Assembly (NCBI GenBank): GCA_029863355.1
Contig: JAOTVO010000132.1
Location: 1 to 7,202, forward strand
Length of the DNA: 7,202 nucleotides
Reading direction: 5' to 3'
From: Candidatus Krumholzibacteriia bacterium
Lineage (GTDB): Bacteria > Krumholzibacteriota > Krumholzibacteria > WVZY01 > JAKEHA01
The translations under genes and the position numbers were made by a program. Positions 1 through 6,428 of the stretch are shown in pieces. The stretch's first letter is position 1. Each line of letters opens with the position of its first letter. The notes beneath the pieces are model-generated. The model searched no databases. It was given only the letters and a program-made list of their open reading frames with translations, and was not told the DNA's origin.

Positions 1-1007
1 TTGTCGTCGGTGACGGAAAAATAAATCAACGTGTTCCGGACCACACCGGTGGCGCCGTCGACCGGCGTCGTGCCCGTGATCTCAGGGGGTGCGTCGTCGA
101 CGCCCTGGAGCGTCAGCGCCACCTCCTGCGAGTACGCGCTCGTCTCCCCGCCGGAGGTGACCGATTTTAGGGCGAAGTAGTAACGCCCGGCCGTGAACCC
201 GCACACCTGGGCGCTCGTCGCCGGGCCCGCGTCGAGCGAGTCGGTGTACGCGCGCGAAGCGGGGCCGTAGAAGAGGCGGTAACCGCTGATCGACGGGTTG
301 CCCACCGCGGTCCAGGTGATGCGCGCGCAGCCCCACGAGGGCTCCGAGCCGCTGACGTTGGTCGGGGGCGCCGGCGGCTGCACGGTGCCCGTGGTCACGT
401 CGGCGACCGCCTCGCCCGAGAGGCCGCCGGTGAGTCCGAACTCGTTCTTGGCCCGCAAGGCGAAGTAGTAGCGACCGGCCGCGAAGCCGCAGGCAACGGT
501 CTGCGAACGATTGCCCGCGCGCGACACGTCGGTGCCGCTGACGACCATGGAGTCCGTGTACGCCCCACTCGCCAGCCCCCACTTGACAACGTAACTACTC
601 ACGTATTCGACCGGTGCGGGCGTGTCCCAGGAGAGGGTGGCGCATCCGTCGTCGCGACCCACCGCGCTCAGGTTGGCCGGCGGCGAGGGGGGAGCCGGAT
701 TGATGCCCGTCAGCGTGATCTGATACGCGTCGGCGACCTGGGAGACATCGGCGAAGTCAATAAGACCGCTCGGCGTCGCCGTGGGCGACGTCAGCAGGGT
801 GCCGTTCTTGCGCACCTCGTAGCTGCCGCCGGGCGCTCCGTCGAAAACGAGGAATCGCGTATTGCCCGACGCCGGCGCGCGTTTCGCGGCCGGGGCCGCG
901 AGGCCCGGCGCGGCGTGCGCGGTGGCGAGCAGCGACGCCACGAGAAACGGCACGCAGCCTCCGCGCCCGATCCGCAACCGATGGAAACTCGATCGTTGGT
1001 GCATCAT
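1..1007 (-). CDS. Secreted fibronectin type III protein (3' end outside window)
   Basis: The frame runs without a stop from ATG 1007 to the window edge, giving the first 335 residues. Residues 1-32 look like a signal peptide: Arg-rich start, hydrophobic stretch from about 19 to 30, and a likely cleavage site after AHA at 30-32. A small beta-rich region follows at about 48-101, containing SYEVRKNG and a SGLIDFADV strand. Two fibronectin type III domains span about 106-205 and 212-300; both have the B-strand Trp (W127, W232), an AYTDS turn and a GRYYFAL strand. An Ig-like domain begins at about 306 with APPEITGTTPVDGATGV and continues off the window. Each FN3 domain has one Cys in the B strand and one before the GRYYFAL strand. 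The protein is probably exported and may bind or display the glycan made by the upstream genes. Whether it ends in a PEP-CTERM or other sorting tail cannot be seen. Confidence 0.85.
   Translation of the reverse strand, partial: MMHQRSSFHRLRIGRGGCVPFLVASLLATAHAAPGLAAPAAKRAPASGNTRFLVFDGAPGGSYEVRKNGTLLTSPTATPSGLIDFADVSQVADAYQITLTGINPAPPSPPANLSAVGRDDGCATLSWDTPAPVEYVSSYVVKWGLASGAYTDSMVVSGTDVSRAGNRSQTVACGFAAGRYYFALRAKNEFGLTGGLSGEAVADVTTGTVQPPAPPTNVSGSEPSWGCARITWTAVGNPSISGYRLFYGPASRAYTDSLDAGPATSAQVCGFTAGRYYFALKSVTSGGETSAYSQEVALTLQGVDDAPPEITGTTPVDGATGVVRNTLIYFSVTDD
108..692 (-). repeat. Tandem fibronectin type III domains within the secreted protein
   Basis: Two protein-level repeats of about 90-100 residues are separated by a short Pro-rich linker (VQPPAPPT). 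Aligned blocks include GCATLSW with GCARITW, AYTDS in both, and CGFAAGRYYFAL with CGFTAGRYYFAL. The first domain has a few extra residues between its AYTDS and CGF blocks. The DNA has drifted between copies, so this is an old domain duplication and not a recent exact repeat. Confidence 0.8.
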
Positions 1008-1012
1008 CACTA

Positions 1013-1017
1013 TCCCC
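1013..1017 (-). promoter_or_regulatory. Ribosome binding site of the FN3 gene
   Basis: The minus strand reads GGGGA, five bases before the ATG at 1007. GTG at 1010 and ATG at 1004 are also in frame; the spacing favours 1007. Confidence 0.45.
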
Positions 1018-1036
1018 GTCGGGGCGACCTCGCCCC
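1014..1036 (-). promoter_or_regulatory. Two mutually exclusive hairpins beside the FN3 gene ribosome binding site
   Basis: Bases 1021-1036 form a perfect palindrome; in RNA, GGGGCG pairs with CGCCCC across an AGGU loop. The CCCC at 1021-1024 can instead pair with GGGG at 1014-1017 across a three-base GAC loop, and that GGGG is the core of the ribosome binding site. The two helices share the same CCCC and cannot form together, so one would expose and the other hide the binding site. Pairing is seen in the sequence; a regulatory role is inference. Confidence 0.35.
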
Positions 1037-1070
1037 GGCGTCAGTACAACATGGAGTGACAGAGCGAACC

Positions 1071-1086
1071 AGCAAGAAACATGCAA
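1071..1086 (-). promoter_or_regulatory. Weak sigma-54-like -24/-12 element
   Basis: The minus strand reads TTGCATGTTTCTTGCT. Compared with the sigma-54 pattern TGGCACG-N4-TTGCW it keeps the spacing, the whole TTGC of the -12 part and five of seven bases of the -24 part. The first G of the normally conserved GG is replaced by T, which weakens it considerably. It would start transcription near 1060, about 50 bases before the FN3 gene. A chance match is quite possible. Confidence 0.22.
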
Positions 1087-1215
1087 AAGAGCGGCGGTCC
1101 GAGCCGGCGCCGCACGGGGCGGAATCCCAGTAAAACTTCGCGATCCGTCCGCTTTGGTCAAGCAGAATGTGGGATCGGAGACACGTTTCCGGGCACCGTC
1201 CACCGGGGCACCGAC

Positions 1216-2370
1216 TTAGAAGCGGAAGGCGAAGGCCTCCACCGCCTCGATCGCTTCGTCGTCGGCGTCTTCGAGCACCCGCACGCACCGGTACATCTCC
1301 CAGGGCGTGGTGAAGTGGACCACGTAGCGCCGCCCGTCGTTGTAGCGCGCCAGCAGGTCGCGATACACGGCGGCGAGCCCGCCCGGCCCGTCCGAGAGCA
1401 GTAGCGCGGAGTTCCCTTCCTGGGTGCCGTGCGTGTACGGCTTCAAGAAGCGCCAGCGCGGGAAGCCGCGCACCGCGGGCGCGTGGCGCACCCAGAGGTC
1501 GACGCGGTCCGGCAGCGCGGGGTTGCGCCCCGTGATGTCGCCGTTCTCCACGGCCGGGAGGACCCCGCGGCGCCGGCGGCGCCAGTTGAGCGCCAGCGGG
1601 CCGGTGAACAGGAGCAGGTCTCCCCTGCCTGCGCGCCCGTAACGGGCGTCCTCCCCGCGCCAGTGCGAGCGCGGTCTCTCGGGGTCGTCGGTGGCGTAGT
1701 AGATGCGGTTGATCATCGGCGGTTGCGTCGGGTGCGGTGCCGACGGATAGGTGAAATCCGCGTAGCATCCGCTCCGGCTCAGCACGCGCAACTCGTCGTT
1801 CACGCCGCAGTTCTCCCCTCGCGGGCCGGAGTTGTCCAGCGTCCAGTTGCCGTGGATGAACGCGTAGCGGACCTCCCCCGTGTCCGGGTCGGCGCGCAGC
1901 AGCCCGTGCCGTTCGTGCAGCACCTTCTTGAACGCGCTCAGTCGCTCGTGGAGCGCCGTCGAGGTGTCGTTGTCGTGGTGGAGGTGCACCTCGACCACCC
2001 CCAGTCCGCGCCGCTCCAGGTCGGCGAGCAGGTCCATGCAGCGCTCGTCGTACTCCTCCTCCGGGTAGAAGAAGGCGTGCCGCGGCGCCCGCCCGCCGTT
2101 GTCGCGGATGCCCTCCATACGCCGCGGGTATTCCTGGTGCCACGCCTGCACGCGTTCGAGTGCGCGGGTGCCGTCGGCGCGCTGCCAGTAGGGCTCGAAG
2201 TGGTCGGCGACGGAAACGAAGAGGTGACAGGTCCCGTCGGAGCGTTCCGGACGACGAGCCAGGCGCGCGCGCACGATCAGGTCGACGTTCTTGCGCCGGA
2301 GCAGGCCCAGCAACGCTCCCAGCCCCACCCCGGCCAGCGCGACGACGAGTATCACGGGTGCGCTCACCAT
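1216..2370 (-). CDS. Membrane-anchored protein of unknown function, probable deacetylase-like barrel
   Basis: A 384-residue protein starting at ATG 2370 inside the end of the ligase gene. No clear Shine-Dalgarno sequence precedes it, so translation probably depends on coupling through the ATGGTGA overlap. Residues 4-24 are one hydrophobic helix followed by RRK; with no charge before it, the positive-inside rule puts the main domain in the cytoplasm. The body looks like a NodB-type barrel without canonical motifs: HLFVSVADHFEP (49-60) as a first strand with candidate ligands D56 and H57, RHAFFYPEEEYD (97-108), GVVEVHLHHDND (124-135) with H129, H131, H132 and D133, RYAFIHGNW (168-176) with H173, and CYADFTYPSAP (202-212). 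Clustered His and Asp at strand ends suggest a metal-dependent hydrolase. I do not recognise a named family or function. Its place after the ligase gene suggests work on the same glycan, and it has no obvious frameshift. Confidence 0.8.
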   Translation of the reverse strand: MVSAPVILVVALAGVGLGALLGLLRRKNVDLIVRARLARRPERSDGTCHLFVSVADHFEPYWQRADGTRALERVQAWHQEYPRRMEGIRDNGGRAPRHAFFYPEEEYDERCMDLLADLERRGLGVVEVHLHHDNDTSTALHERLSAFKKVLHERHGLLRADPDTGEVRYAFIHGNWTLDNSGPRGENCGVNDELRVLSRSGCYADFTYPSAPHPTQPPMINRIYYATDDPERPRSHWRGEDARYGRAGRGDLLLFTGPLALNWRRRRRGVLPAVENGDITGRNPALPDRVDLWVRHAPAVRGFPRWRFLKPYTHGTQEGNSALLLSDGPGGLAAVYRDLLARYNDGRRYVVHFTTPWEMYRCVRVLEDADDEAIEAVEAFAFRF

Positions 2371-3758
2371 GCCGTGTACAGGAACAGCTTGGTCAAGAGC
2401 CAGCCGACGATCGTCCAGAGCAGGCCGGACGCGAAGTCCCGCCTCTCGATGAGGACGTAGCGTTCGCTGCTGTGCGCGATGAAGATGTGGGTGATGGCGG
2501 CGGAAAGCCCGAGCAGGATGAAGAGCAGCTCGTTGTAGGTTCGCGAGAGAAAGTACGCGGCCAGCACGAACGCGATGAGGCCGTAGCGCACCGTGTCCAC
2601 GTAGAGCGCCACGTCGCGCAGGGGCGAGCGGTGGAGGTGGCGCGCGATGTACTGGTTGTTCTTGATCGAGAGGTAGATGGCCAGCACCCAGGGATAGAGG
2701 CCGAAGAGCCCCAGCTCGGCGGCGCAGAGGACGTAGGAGTTGTGAGCCGTTCGGAAATGGTACTCGGTGAAGTTCCGCGCGCCCACGCCGAAGAGCGGAT
2801 ATGCCTCGAAGAGGTCGAGCCCGATGCCCCACGCCTGCACGCGCCCGTAGGCCGAGGCCTCGCCGGTGGAGATCGACGACATGCGCGGCCCGAGCACGAG
2901 CACGGCCATGAAGACCAGACCGCCCGCGACCAGACCCGGCACGCGCCCGAAGCGCCGCACCAGCAGGATCATCATGAGCGCGGCGAAGGCGAGGAGGCCG
3001 CCGCGCGACGCGGTGAGGTAGAGCGCGTAGACGAGCACGGCCATCACCACTGTCGCGAAAGCCTTCTCGAGGCCGCGCGGAGACTCGAACAGCTTCAGGA
3101 ACACCCAGGGGAGCACGATGACCAGGGCCAGGGCGAGGTCGTTGGGGTCGGAGAAGATGCCGACGGCCTGGATGCGGCCCTCGTAGGTCTCCTGGCCCCC
3201 CAGCCCGGCCCCGGTGAAGCTCTGGACGAGCCCCTGGACGGCCAGCACAGTGGTGAGGAGCACCAGCAGCACGATGGTGAACTTGAGCTTGCGCGGCGTG
3301 TTCACGAGGTTGGCAACGAGGAAGTACATCACCACCGTGGGCATGAAGTTGAGCGTTTCGTCCAGCGTCGGGCTCAGCGCCAGGCGGGACAGATGGGACG
3401 CCGCGATGGCGGCGAGAAACCACAGGATCAGCCCGTTCTGTGGCGACTTGGTGAAGACGATGGTCCGCTGGTAGATGGCCATGTGCAGGATCATCAGAGC
3501 GAAGGTGGCGCCGCCGAGCACGAGCATGATGGGCGCGCCCACCAGACCCGGCATGTATTCCTGCGGGCGCACGTAGAGGAAGAGCAGGTAGATGACCAGC
3601 CCGATGAAGGGGTCGATGAGGAGGATGACGGTCCCGACCAAGACGGCGGCGGCCGCCGTGGCCAGCGCCGTCGACTGCAGGAGCAGCATCGACAGGAGGA
3701 ACGCCAGGACGCTGGCGCCCACGAGCACTGCGGCCACGACCAGCCGGCGGTTAGTCAT
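2364..3758 (-). CDS. O-antigen ligase/polymerase-like membrane protein (Wzy/WaaL superfamily)
   Basis: A 464-residue, very hydrophobic protein with roughly ten to twelve predicted membrane helices. The ATG at 3758 has a strong ribosome binding site and overlaps the glycosyltransferase by 8 bases. Family landmarks in order are YVRPQE (62-67), GIFSDPNDLAL (200-210), a YLTASRGG segment (247-254), YGRVQAWGIGL (304-314), PLFGVGARNF (321-330) and AHNSYVLCAAELGLFG (338-353). The AHNS histidine and following Glu-Leu-Gly are characteristic of the Wzy_C/O-antigen ligase domain in the large external loop. Such enzymes join undecaprenyl-linked glycan repeats to each other, to lipid A core or to protein on the outer face of the inner membrane. 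The 'DPFIGL...RPQE' N-terminal region resembles the exosortase-associated putative O-glycosylation ligases, but this is recollection rather than a search result. Polymerase, core ligase and protein ligase cannot be separated by sequence alone. It overlaps the next gene by 7 bases (ATGGTGA). Confidence 0.87.
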   Translation of the reverse strand: MTNRRLVVAAVLVGASVLAFLLSMLLLQSTALATAAAAVLVGTVILLIDPFIGLVIYLLFLYVRPQEYMPGLVGAPIMLVLGGATFALMILHMAIYQRTIVFTKSPQNGLILWFLAAIAASHLSRLALSPTLDETLNFMPTVVMYFLVANLVNTPRKLKFTIVLLVLLTTVLAVQGLVQSFTGAGLGGQETYEGRIQAVGIFSDPNDLALALVIVLPWVFLKLFESPRGLEKAFATVVMAVLVYALYLTASRGGLLAFAALMMILLVRRFGRVPGLVAGGLVFMAVLVLGPRMSSISTGEASAYGRVQAWGIGLDLFEAYPLFGVGARNFTEYHFRTAHNSYVLCAAELGLFGLYPWVLAIYLSIKNNQYIARHLHRSPLRDVALYVDTVRYGLIAFVLAAYFLSRTYNELLFILLGLSAAITHIFIAHSSERYVLIERRDFASGLLWTIVGWLLTKLFLYTAW

Positions 3759-5136
3759 CGGCCACCCCCTCCCCCCCGGCTGCGGCGCGCAGGATCTCGT
3801 CGACGCGCCCGGCCAGCTCCGAGAAGGCGTAGCGTCGCGCCGCCGCGGACTCGCCGGCGCGCGAGCGGGCGCGGCCCGATCGCACCGCGGCGACGAAGTC
3901 GGCGATGCCCCTCCCCACCGCGTCGGGCTCGCCCGGCTCCACGGACACGCCCGCGCCCGTTTCCTCGATCACGCGCGTGGCGTCTCCGGCGGGCGCGATC
4001 GCGAGCACGGGTCTGGCGGCAAAGAGGTACGCGTAGAGCTTGCTGGGAACGCAGGATCGCCACGCGTCTCCCGGAGGCAGGAGCACGAGCAGCGAGGGTG
4101 CCGCTCGCATCAGCGAGACGCTGCGCGCGTAGGGCACCGTGCCCATGAAGACGATGTGCTCGTCGAGCCCCGCGGCGCGCACGCGCTCGCGGTCGGGCTG
4201 CGAGTGCTTGCCGAAGACGTGCAGGCGGGGCGCGCGCGAGGGCTCGTGGCGCACCAGCCAGGCGACCCCCTCCAGGTAGTGCTCCAGCATCTCGGGGTAG
4301 ATCTCTCCGAAGTACGCGACGTCGCAGGCGAGATCCGCGTCCGCCGGCGCGGCCGGCGGGATGGGGTCGGGCGCGTCGAAGCCGTTGGTGACGGTGCTCA
4401 CGCGCGTGGCGTCGAGCCACGGAAACGCGGCGAGCAGCGCGGCGCGGTTACCCGGCGTATTGACGATCGCGTGGTCGCACGCGCGCAGCACCCACGTTTC
4501 CATGGCCCGCTGGGCAGATAGGTTGATCCGGCCCTTGGGCACGCGCAGGGGTGCGGTCCACGGGTCGCGGAAGTCGGCTACCCAAGTGAAGCGCACAAAG
4601 GCACGCGCCAGCCGCACCCCGAGCTGCGTGGAGTGCGGGGGCGTCGAGCTGAGCACCACCGCGCGCGGGTGGCGGCGCACGTGGCGCAGAACGTGGTAGG
4701 CGACGACCGGAGCCCAACCGATCTGGAAATCCGGGTAGGAGAGCGCGTCGAAGAGCCACCGCGCCGGGCGGCGCAGCACGCGCCGCCACACGGGGCGCCG
4801 CCCGTCGGCACCCGCCGCCGCTGCGCCGCTCGTCGCACCCGGGGCGGGCGCGGTCGCGCGCCCCAGCCGCGCGGCGGGCTCCGGGGAGATCGTTCGCGTC
4901 ACGGCGACGTCGGGCGGGATCGCTTCGAGCGAGGCCACATCCGCCTGCTCCTGGAGCGAACGCGCGACCGTGAGCACGTGCACCTGCCACCCCGCGCGTC
5001 GGAGGTACTTGACCAGGCCGGTGAGGCGGTAGACCCCGGCGCTGGTCACGGGAGGAAAGTGATACGTGACCACGAGCAACTCGGGGCCGGCCGTTTGCCC
5101 TTGCCGGGGTGGTGCATCAGTCGCGCTTTGAACCAC
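3751..5136 (-). CDS. Glycosyltransferase family 4 (GT-B fold)
   Basis: A 461-residue protein from the GTG at 5136. An in-frame ATG at 5229 would add 31 Ala/Arg/Gly-rich residues and overlap the deacetylase by 76 bases, which seems less likely. The N-terminal acceptor domain begins LLVVTYHFPPVTSAGVYR (20-37), the usual first GT4 strand and glycine loop, followed by VKYLRRAGWQVHVLT. Residues about 84-118 form an Ala/Pro/Gly-rich linker. SSTPPHSTQLGVRLAR (163-178) and WVADFRDPWT (185-194) are typical of WcaI-like GT4 proteins. The donor-binding domain starts at about CDVAYFGEIY (271-280) and contains HVFGK (306-310), a HIVFMGTVPY strand (327-336) and PSKLYAYLFAARPVLAI (364-380). Family members move a sugar from a nucleotide donor to a lipid-linked or growing glycan on the cytoplasmic side of the membrane. 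Residue A369 sits where many relatives have Glu. The 3' end overlaps the next gene by 8 bases. The sugar specificity cannot be read from the sequence. Confidence 0.87.
   Translation of the reverse strand: MVQSATDAPPRQGQTAGPELLVVTYHFPPVTSAGVYRLTGLVKYLRRAGWQVHVLTVARSLQEQADVASLEAIPPDVAVTRTISPEPAARLGRATAPAPGATSGAAAAGADGRRPVWRRVLRRPARWLFDALSYPDFQIGWAPVVAYHVLRHVRRHPRAVVLSSTPPHSTQLGVRLARAFVRFTWVADFRDPWTAPLRVPKGRINLSAQRAMETWVLRACDHAIVNTPGNRAALLAAFPWLDATRVSTVTNGFDAPDPIPPAAPADADLACDVAYFGEIYPEMLEHYLEGVAWLVRHEPSRAPRLHVFGKHSQPDRERVRAAGLDEHIVFMGTVPYARSVSLMRAAPSLLVLLPPGDAWRSCVPSKLYAYLFAARPVLAIAPAGDATRVIEETGAGVSVEPGEPDAVGRGIADFVAAVRSGRARSRAGESAAARRYAFSELAGRVDEILRAAAGGEGVADD
3765..3772 (-). promoter_or_regulatory. 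Ribosome binding site of the O-antigen ligase-like gene, in a G-rich tract
   Basis: The minus strand reads GGAGGGGG followed by six bases and the ATG at 3758. It is the strongest Shine-Dalgarno sequence in the window. It lies within the end of the glycosyltransferase gene, directly after a run of seven G (3771-3777) whose last two G belong to it. Confidence 0.65.
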
Positions 5137-5148
5137 CGTTGCCGCCCG

Positions 5149-5156
5149 CTCTCCTA
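5149..5156 (-). promoter_or_regulatory. Ribosome binding site of the glycosyltransferase, overlapping the deacetylase stop
   Basis: The minus strand reads TAGGAGAG, which combines the deacetylase TAG stop with an AGGAGAG Shine-Dalgarno-like sequence. The nearest in-frame start downstream is GTG at 5136, with a 12-base spacer that is somewhat long. This is the main reason for preferring 5136 over the ATG at 5229, which lies inside the deacetylase gene. Confidence 0.5.
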
Positions 5157-6416
5157 GCGCCGCTCCGCGTCCGCCGCGTGCGGCGGACGGGCGCGCAGGG
5201 GTATACGCCGCTCGCCGTCCCTCGGCCATAGGCCGGATCGCAGACCCGCCAGGGAGAGCGCCTTCAGAACCTGCCGTCTCTTGCGCGCCCCGGCGCGGGC
5301 GTGGTACTCCCCCAGCGTCAGGTCGAGCACCCGTCCCCCGCTGTAGACGCGCTCGCCGCGCGCCTCTACGAAGGGCACCCCGCGCCGCGTCACGCGGCGG
5401 GCGTCCTCGCCCGGGCGGTTGCGCAGCCGCCACCGGTCCGGTCCGCTCCAGGTGACCGAGCGGTAGATCTCGAGCGCCATGGCCATCGCGTCCGCGTCGT
5501 AGCCGCCACCCGGCCAGAAAAGGTGGTCGACGGGCCGCGACAGGCGCGCCTCGATGGACGCCTTGGCGCCCGCGAGCTCCGCGCGCAGGCGCTCGCGACG
5601 CTCCTCCTCCCGCTCCGTGCGGCCGCCCGTGCCCCGCTCCGAGCGCCAATCGGCCAGCGCCCGCGCCAGGGTCTCGCGCCATCCCGGGCGTCGAAAGAAG
5701 CGCTCCCCGCCCCCGTTCGCCACCAGGCGCTCCAAGTGGGACGCCTCCGCCGGGTCGGGAAAGAAACGATCGCACGCGAGCGACTTGGCGTGCCGGTAGA
5801 CGGGCGTGCCCCAGGGCACCCGGCTTGCGAAGGGGTCGCGCAGGTAGAAGGGCTTCTCCTCCGGAAACGCGTTCCAGTCGAGCCAATAGTGTTCGTCGCC
5901 CGGGTAGTGGAAATCGACCACCTCGGGCCCGGTCGCATACCACGTGTGCGTCATCGCGTGCGACTGCACCGACAGCACCCCGGTGTCCGACGCGCGCGCG
6001 AGCTCACCCCAAGACATGAACGCGCGCGTCTCCAGGTCTTCCACGCGAAGCCGCCCGGCCCAGACGTCCTCCAGCGTGGGGCGGACGGTATCGCGGGGAT
6101 CGACGAACTCGGGCGTCACACACACCGTCCCCCGCATTCCGTACTTGACCAAGAGCGGCACGGCGAACGTCCAGTTGTCCACGTATCCGTCGTCGAAGGT
6201 CAGCGCGACGCACCGCTCGTCGAGGGGGGCCCGCCCCGACACGTGGGCGTGCACCTCGCCGAGGTCGACGGCGCGGTAGCCGCGCCGCGAGAGCCAGCGC
6301 AGGTGATCTTCGAACGTGGTCCAGGGAACCGTCAACAACGACCAGTGCCAGTCGGGCAGCACGCGGCCGACGCTGTGGTACATGAGGACGGGAACACCGA
6401 CGCCGCTCGCGCTCAC
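5154..6416 (-). CDS. Polysaccharide deacetylase, NodB/CE4 family, with large insertion
   Basis: A 420-residue protein with a GTG start. CE4 enzymes hydrolyse N-acetyl groups of polysaccharides using a divalent metal. The N-terminus has the VPVLMYHSVG strand typical of exopolysaccharide-locus members (residues 8-17). Motif 1 is LTFDDGY at 72-78, with D75 as expected catalytic base and D76 as metal ligand. Motif 2 is SHAMTH at 152-157, giving H153 and H157 as the other metal ligands. About 140 residues follow before a degenerate motif 3, WPGGG at 301-305, where CE4 enzymes usually have an RxPxG pattern. This insertion includes a charged Arg/Glu stretch around 258-280 that may be helical. Motifs 4 and 5 are not clear, and the last 60 residues are basic. 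No signal peptide or membrane segment is seen, so it is probably cytoplasmic or exported with a partner. It most likely modifies the glycan made by the neighbouring glycosyltransferase and polymerase genes. The family is secure; activity and substrate are inferred. Confidence 0.88.
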   Translation of the reverse strand: MSASGVGVPVLMYHSVGRVLPDWHWSLLTVPWTTFEDHLRWLSRRGYRAVDLGEVHAHVSGRAPLDERCVALTFDDGYVDNWTFAVPLLVKYGMRGTVCVTPEFVDPRDTVRPTLEDVWAGRLRVEDLETRAFMSWGELARASDTGVLSVQSHAMTHTWYATGPEVVDFHYPGDEHYWLDWNAFPEEKPFYLRDPFASRVPWGTPVYRHAKSLACDRFFPDPAEASHLERLVANGGGERFFRRPGWRETLARALADWRSERGTGGRTEREEERRERLRAELAGAKASIEARLSRPVDHLFWPGGGYDADAMAMALEIYRSVTWSGPDRWRLRNRPGEDARRVTRRGVPFVEARGERVYSGGRVLDLTLGEYHARAGARKRRQVLKALSLAGLRSGLWPRDGERRIPLRARPPHAADAERR

Positions 6417-6420
6417 GTCG

Positions 6421-6428
6421 CCCCCCTA
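6421..6428 (-). promoter_or_regulatory. Ribosome binding site of the deacetylase, fused to the preceding stop codon
   Basis: On the minus strand the stop codon and following bases read TAGGGGGG, then four bases, then the GTG at 6416. The G run is a usable Shine-Dalgarno sequence and contains the last base of the upstream stop codon. This supports the GTG at 6416 as the deacetylase start and suggests coupled translation. Confidence 0.6.

Larger units (their letters stand above)
1008..1215 (-). other. Only sizeable intergenic gap, leader of the FN3 gene
   Basis: These 208 bases separate the last gene of the tight operon from the secreted-protein gene. The gap is less GC-rich in its middle (about 1045-1090 and 1120-1175). 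I see no terminator of the hairpin plus T-run kind. A short direct repeat GGTGCCC occurs twice just after the upstream stop (minus strand, about 1192-1212). A TTGACC hexamer at about 1154-1159 could be a -35 element, but no good -10 box sits at the right distance. Short reading frames crossing the gap look like chance. Confidence 0.5.

Noticed and set aside
1192..1212. Possible transcription terminator after the 1216-2370 gene
   Set aside because: The GGTGCCC copies are direct and not inverted repeats, CCGG pairs would be only four bases, and no T run follows.
1010..2143. Minus-strand frame of 377 codons crossing the gap before the FN3 gene
   Set aside because: Most of it is an Arg/Ala/Pro/Gly-rich shadow of the 1216-2370 gene in another frame. 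The tail in the gap (including DQSGRIAKFYWD) looks less biased, but there is no start or ribosome binding site for it and no sign of a frameshift in the upstream gene.
1216..3423. A 735-codon reading that would fuse an upstream stretch to the 1216-2370 protein
   Set aside because: The part above 2370 is an out-of-frame shadow of the ligase gene; the true protein begins at ATG 2370 with its membrane helix.
2160..4148. Long open frame of 662 codons on the plus strand
   Set aside because: Its product is rich in Arg, His, Glu, Gln and Ala with no recognisable fold, and it lies opposite the well-supported ligase and glycosyltransferase genes. It is a high-GC antisense shadow.
5137..5943. N-terminal extension of the glycosyltransferase frame up to 5943
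   Set aside because: The frame stays open by chance through the deacetylase gene, and the added residues are Gly/Ala/Arg-rich. GTG 5136 after a Shine-Dalgarno sequence is the better start.
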